Shown here piece by piece: positions 60,247-64,000 of a stretch of DNA of 64,000 nt. The notes beneath the pieces are model-generated. The model saw only the letters and a list, made by a program, of their open reading frames with translations, ran no database searches and was not told where the DNA came from. This stretch comes from Lactarius indigo. Lineage: Eukaryota > Basidiomycota > Agaricomycetes > Russulales > Russulaceae. The DNA is taken from contig JAFKAC010000003.1 of assembly GCA_025766275.1 (NCBI GenBank), forward strand, positions 2,046,001-2,110,000, in the 5' to 3' direction. The stretch's first letter is position 1, and each line of letters begins with the position of its first letter. The translations under genes were made by a program, and so were the position numbers.

Positions 60247-61136
60247 ATGTCGCGCCGTCTCAGAAAGCTGTTTACGGGCGTGCTTAACATCTTTGCTTGG
60301 CTCGTGTTCGTGTTTGCCGTTGGCGTGTCATTGGTCGGATTCCTCTCACAAGCCGTTCGCACGTCGAGACCGAGGTCATTCAGGAACAATATCGACGTCT
60401 TGATCATTACTATTGCCTACAGTATCGTTGTGCGTCCCTTGTTCCCTCGGTGGCTTGTTTACGTTTGTGACCATGAGAAGCTCTTCATGTCATTGGCATT
60501 TTGCTTGAAACGCAGAATATCGATGTTTAGGAAGCTGCACCGGTTGTCCAGGGGTCGCGTTGCGCTCAGGAAAGGCGATATCCCAAAGGTACGTCTACCG
60601 ACGCTCTTTTTTTTTAACAGCGACTGACTTGGGTCATGTAGCATGTACACGAATTCGTGACGCAGGAGTACTCGCGTGCCTGTCTAATCTCCTTCGAATC
60701 TTTACCCAAAGACGCACACCGAGAGGGGTGGGGTAGGCCAGGTACGCTGTTTCTTCGGTTTTACAAGTGGACTCAGAATGACATCGTTAGGCACTCGATG
60801 GGACGGGATTTCCTTTCGGCGTTTTCTCCTCGATACCGTGCCAGACCTCGGTGCGTCCCCACGCCTTGTGATTTCAGTTGACCTCTTGTTTTCAACGCAG
60901 CATTAGATGCGCAGGCTCGTCTGTTGATCCCGAGTTTACCGCCGCTCAGACCTAACGATCGCATGTCTCGTCACTACCGCTTCATTGCGCCACTCATGCC
61001 CACGGACGAGGATGGTCTATCTCCGCTGCACTATTATGACTCTGCAGTACAGCTGGCAAGGCAAGCCGATCGCGAGCCAACGGAGAGGGAGTTTGAGATC
61101 GGCATCGCAGCAGCAGATGAGATCAAGAGAGTGTAA
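60247..61136 (+). CDS. DLT1: Dlt1-family membrane protein (defect at low temperature)
   Basis: Two-helix fungal membrane protein named after a cold-sensitive yeast mutant; molecular role unknown. ATG 60247 (MSRRLRKLFTGVLNIFAWLV) enters the first helix (FVFAVGVSLVGFLS). A 51-nt intron (gtgcgt...atgagaag) joins IITIAYSIV to LFMSLAFCLKRRISMFRKL, completing the second helix. Next are RGRVALRKGDIPK and, after an intron, HVHEFVTQEYSRACLISFES, LPKDAHREGWGRPGT, the best conserved part of the family. Later exons give LDAQARLLIPSLPPLRPNDR, MSRHYRFIAPLMPTDEDGLS, PLHYYDSAVQLARQADREPT and the C-terminus EIGIAAADEIKRV, stop TAA 61134-61136. A further 3' exon cannot be excluded. It is convergent with the cytochrome b5 reductase gene. 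Confidence 0.82.
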
Positions 61137-61456
61137 GTTCCCAAGCAATCTCGACCACTCCCAAAGTGCTCATATCCTCAAGTTTACAAGAAACCAGGCA
61201 GGAGATGCTCGAGAGCTCGACGCCCGACCTCAACAAACTTCCCCTCGCATCGTGATGTGCAAGATTTTCATGTATCGCATTTTACCGTGTTTCTTATTTC
61301 AGCTCCAATAGGGAGTCTATTTACATGATGCAGACACTTGGCTCTAAGCATTTGAAAGAAATTCAGCAGCATTGACAAATGAACCCAATTGGTGTGCCTG
61401 GTAATTAACCAAGCACAGATCTGTGGTCGTGAGGATGCAGATAGTTTCCGTCTAAT
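61137..61456. other. Convergent intergenic region (DLT1 / cytochrome b5 reductase)
   Basis: 320 bp between convergent stop codons, presumably both 3' untranslated regions. No further feature seen. Confidence 0.55.
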
Positions 61457-62820
<1,364 letters not shown>

Positions 62821-63079
62821 GGCGAATGACGAAATGGAACCGATCTGACCGGAACCGGGGTTCGCACCCGGTTGTGACCCACAACGCTCGTTTAATCGCC
62901 TCCTCTCCCCACACCTCCTGTACTATTCTTCCTTTTCAGTCTCTCTTTTCTTGTTTTACTATCATTTCCTCTTTGCTTCTCTCTCTTTCTCCCTCTTTTT
63001 TCCTTTTTTTTTTTTACTGACCAAAACATTAAGAACCTAAAAACACAAAGAGACTGTAACATCACGCAGCGCGTGAGCC
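62821..63079. promoter_or_regulatory. Divergent promoter region with pyrimidine tract (CBR1 / phosphatase)
   Basis: 259 bp between divergent start codons. The plus strand from about 62930 to 63016 is almost pure C/T with a T-run near 63005, as often seen in fungal 5' leaders. It also contains the hairpin CCGGG-GTTCGCA-CCCGG near 62857, which looks like a tRNA T-arm but lacks the rest of a tRNA. Confidence 0.5.
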
Positions 63080-64000
63080 ATGCTACCTTCTTCGACAGCA
63101 GCACCACGCAAGAAGGGCCCGCCTTCAGGCCTCCGCATTGATACACCTACCCGAAACGCTACGATTGCCCTCGTCCCTGGGTATAGTTCTGCTTCTACCT
63201 CCGCTGTCTCTCCGACAACTTCAGAGTCTGGCTCTTTTCAATTCCCCCCTCCCCCAAAGTCTCGGTCGAGGAATATGAAGAAGCTATCCCTTACCTTATC
63301 CACCCAGTCCTCATCCAGTTCTCTAGCCATCCCCCCCAGTGATTTCCAGCTAGATCACACCTCTCATGAAGCCCGGAGCAGACGCACTTCTATCGTATCG
63401 GCCTCTTCCATGCTCCTTCGCAAGGAAGAGGATGGCTCTCCGACTGCCCCTTATCCCGATGGCCCAATCGAGATTCTTCCCAAGATATGGTTGGGCGCGG
63501 AGGACAACGCCCGCGACTGGCGTGGTCTGGTTACGAGGGGGATTGGTTCCGTTCTTAACGTTGCCAAGGAAGTCGTCTCTGCGTTTGACTCATTAACGCC
63601 GGTCGAGACGCCACAAGTGCAGCGGACGAATGAGCTCCCAGGTGGAGCTGTCGTCAATCGAGCTACATATTATCCGGCGGACGGCACGGGGAGACCCGGG
63701 CTGCACTACCTCAAGCTGCAGTGGTCTCACGGACAGTCTGACCTGGTTAAACGTGGTTTCCCTGAGGCCATGGCCTTTGTCGATCAATCGCTCGCTCGTG
63801 GAGAGGGTGTCTTGATTCAGTGCGTGCCAATCGGACTTCTATCGCGGATCCACGTTGACCTTTACGATGCATCGCCAGCTGTCAATGTGGTATTTCTCGA
63901 TCCGCTACCATGGTGATCGCTCTCGTTATGCGCGCCGCCTCTCTCCGCTCCCCTTGGGTTTCCCAACAAGTATGGGATCTCAACGGAATGCATGCCGCTT
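63080..64000 (+). CDS. Dual-specificity protein phosphatase (3'-truncated by the window)
   Basis: Probable MAP-kinase phosphatase (Msg5/Pmp1-like). ATG 63080 (MLPSSTAAPRKKGPPSGLRI). The first 140 residues are Ser/Pro-rich with a possible docking site (RSRNMKKLSLTLSTQS: basic residues then L-x-L, a D-motif shape). The catalytic domain starts DGPIEILPKIWLGAEDNARD and WRGLVTRGIGSVLNVAKEVV, then GLHYLKLQWSHGQSDLVKRG. An intron 63820-63878 (59 nt) interrupts the active site: exon 1 ends VLIQ-position codon CA, exon 2 resumes to give VLIHCQCGISRSATMVIALV, the HCx5R signature with nucleophilic Cys and Arg. Reading continues open to position 64000. All catalytic residues are intact. MAPK docking is inferred from the motif only. 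Confidence 0.88.

Noticed and set aside
62845..62890. tRNA-like hairpins (CCGGG-GTTCGCA-CCCGG and GTTGTG-acc-CACAAC)
   Set aside because: They look like a T-arm and a second arm, but no matching 7-bp acceptor stem, D-arm or 7-nt anticodon loop can be placed on either strand.

Overview
The window is a gene-dense piece of a fungal nuclear genome, almost certainly a mushroom-forming basidiomycete (Agaricomycetes). The evidence is the many short GT-AG introns (mostly 44-75 nt), the closely packed genes on both strands, and several families typical of that group: a G1 cyclin of the basidiomycete Cln type, a Gfo/Idh/MocA oxidoreductase with a GTGEYTTG start, a Pal1-family protein, a sphingolipid delta-8 desaturase, and the remains of a mushroom-type sesquiterpene synthase. 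There are no bacterial-style operons, CRISPR arrays or rRNA genes, and I could not support any tRNA.

Layout. 1-5.7 kb: the 3' part of TAF5, a conserved unknown gene and a single-pass membrane protein. 6-9.3 kb: delta-8 desaturase diverging from a Pal1-like gene. 9.7-16.6 kb: HIS7, a broken sesquiterpene synthase, phosphoglycerate dehydrogenase and a tubulin-tyrosine-ligase-like gene. 16.7-26.2 kb: a protein with a repeated KLxxxxG motif, a Sec7-PH Arf exchange factor, NOP7/pescadillo and the spliceosomal SmD2 gene. 26.3-34.6 kb: an RNA-dependent RNA polymerase diverging from an Arg/Asp/Glu-rich 4E-T-like protein. 34.6-39.2 kb: a 3-kb non-coding stretch, then a G1 cyclin. 40.4-45.1 kb: a Gfo/Idh/MocA oxidoreductase and an unknown 808-residue protein. 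45.4-51.6 kb: EMC7, UTP23, polyubiquitin, the COMPASS WD40 subunit Swd3/WDR5 and eIF3k. 51.8-57.5 kb: a vacuolar amino-acid transporter and the ISWI partner Itc1. 57.9-64 kb: a small unknown protein, a secreted CAP/PR-1 protein, Dlt1, NADH-cytochrome b5 reductase and the start of a dual-specificity phosphatase.

Most genes are housekeeping and their proximity does not define one pathway. Themes that recur are transcription and chromatin (TAF5, Swd3, Itc1), ribosome biogenesis and translation (NOP7, UTP23, eIF3k, 4E-T-like), RNA processing and silencing (SmD2, RdRP), amino-acid synthesis (HIS7, phosphoglycerate dehydrogenase) and ER lipid or electron transport (desaturase with fused cytochrome b5, cytochrome b5 reductase, EMC7). 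Several pairs are head-to-head with 90-260 bp between start codons and probably share promoters.

The most unusual observations are: a sesquiterpene synthase destroyed by several frameshifts and a stop, with the Ser of its NSE metal-binding triad changed to Leu; an 8-nt microexon that supplies part of the dinucleotide-binding motif of the oxidoreductase; SmD2 split into exons of 5, 193, 21, 77, 20 and 20 nt; a GC-AG intron in ITC1; an 18-nt homopolymer directly behind a splice donor; and polyubiquitin with introns at the same codon position in the first and last units. I did not find a convincing wholly new multi-gene system. Exon boundaries were worked out by hand from splice signals and protein-family knowledge and have no transcript support.
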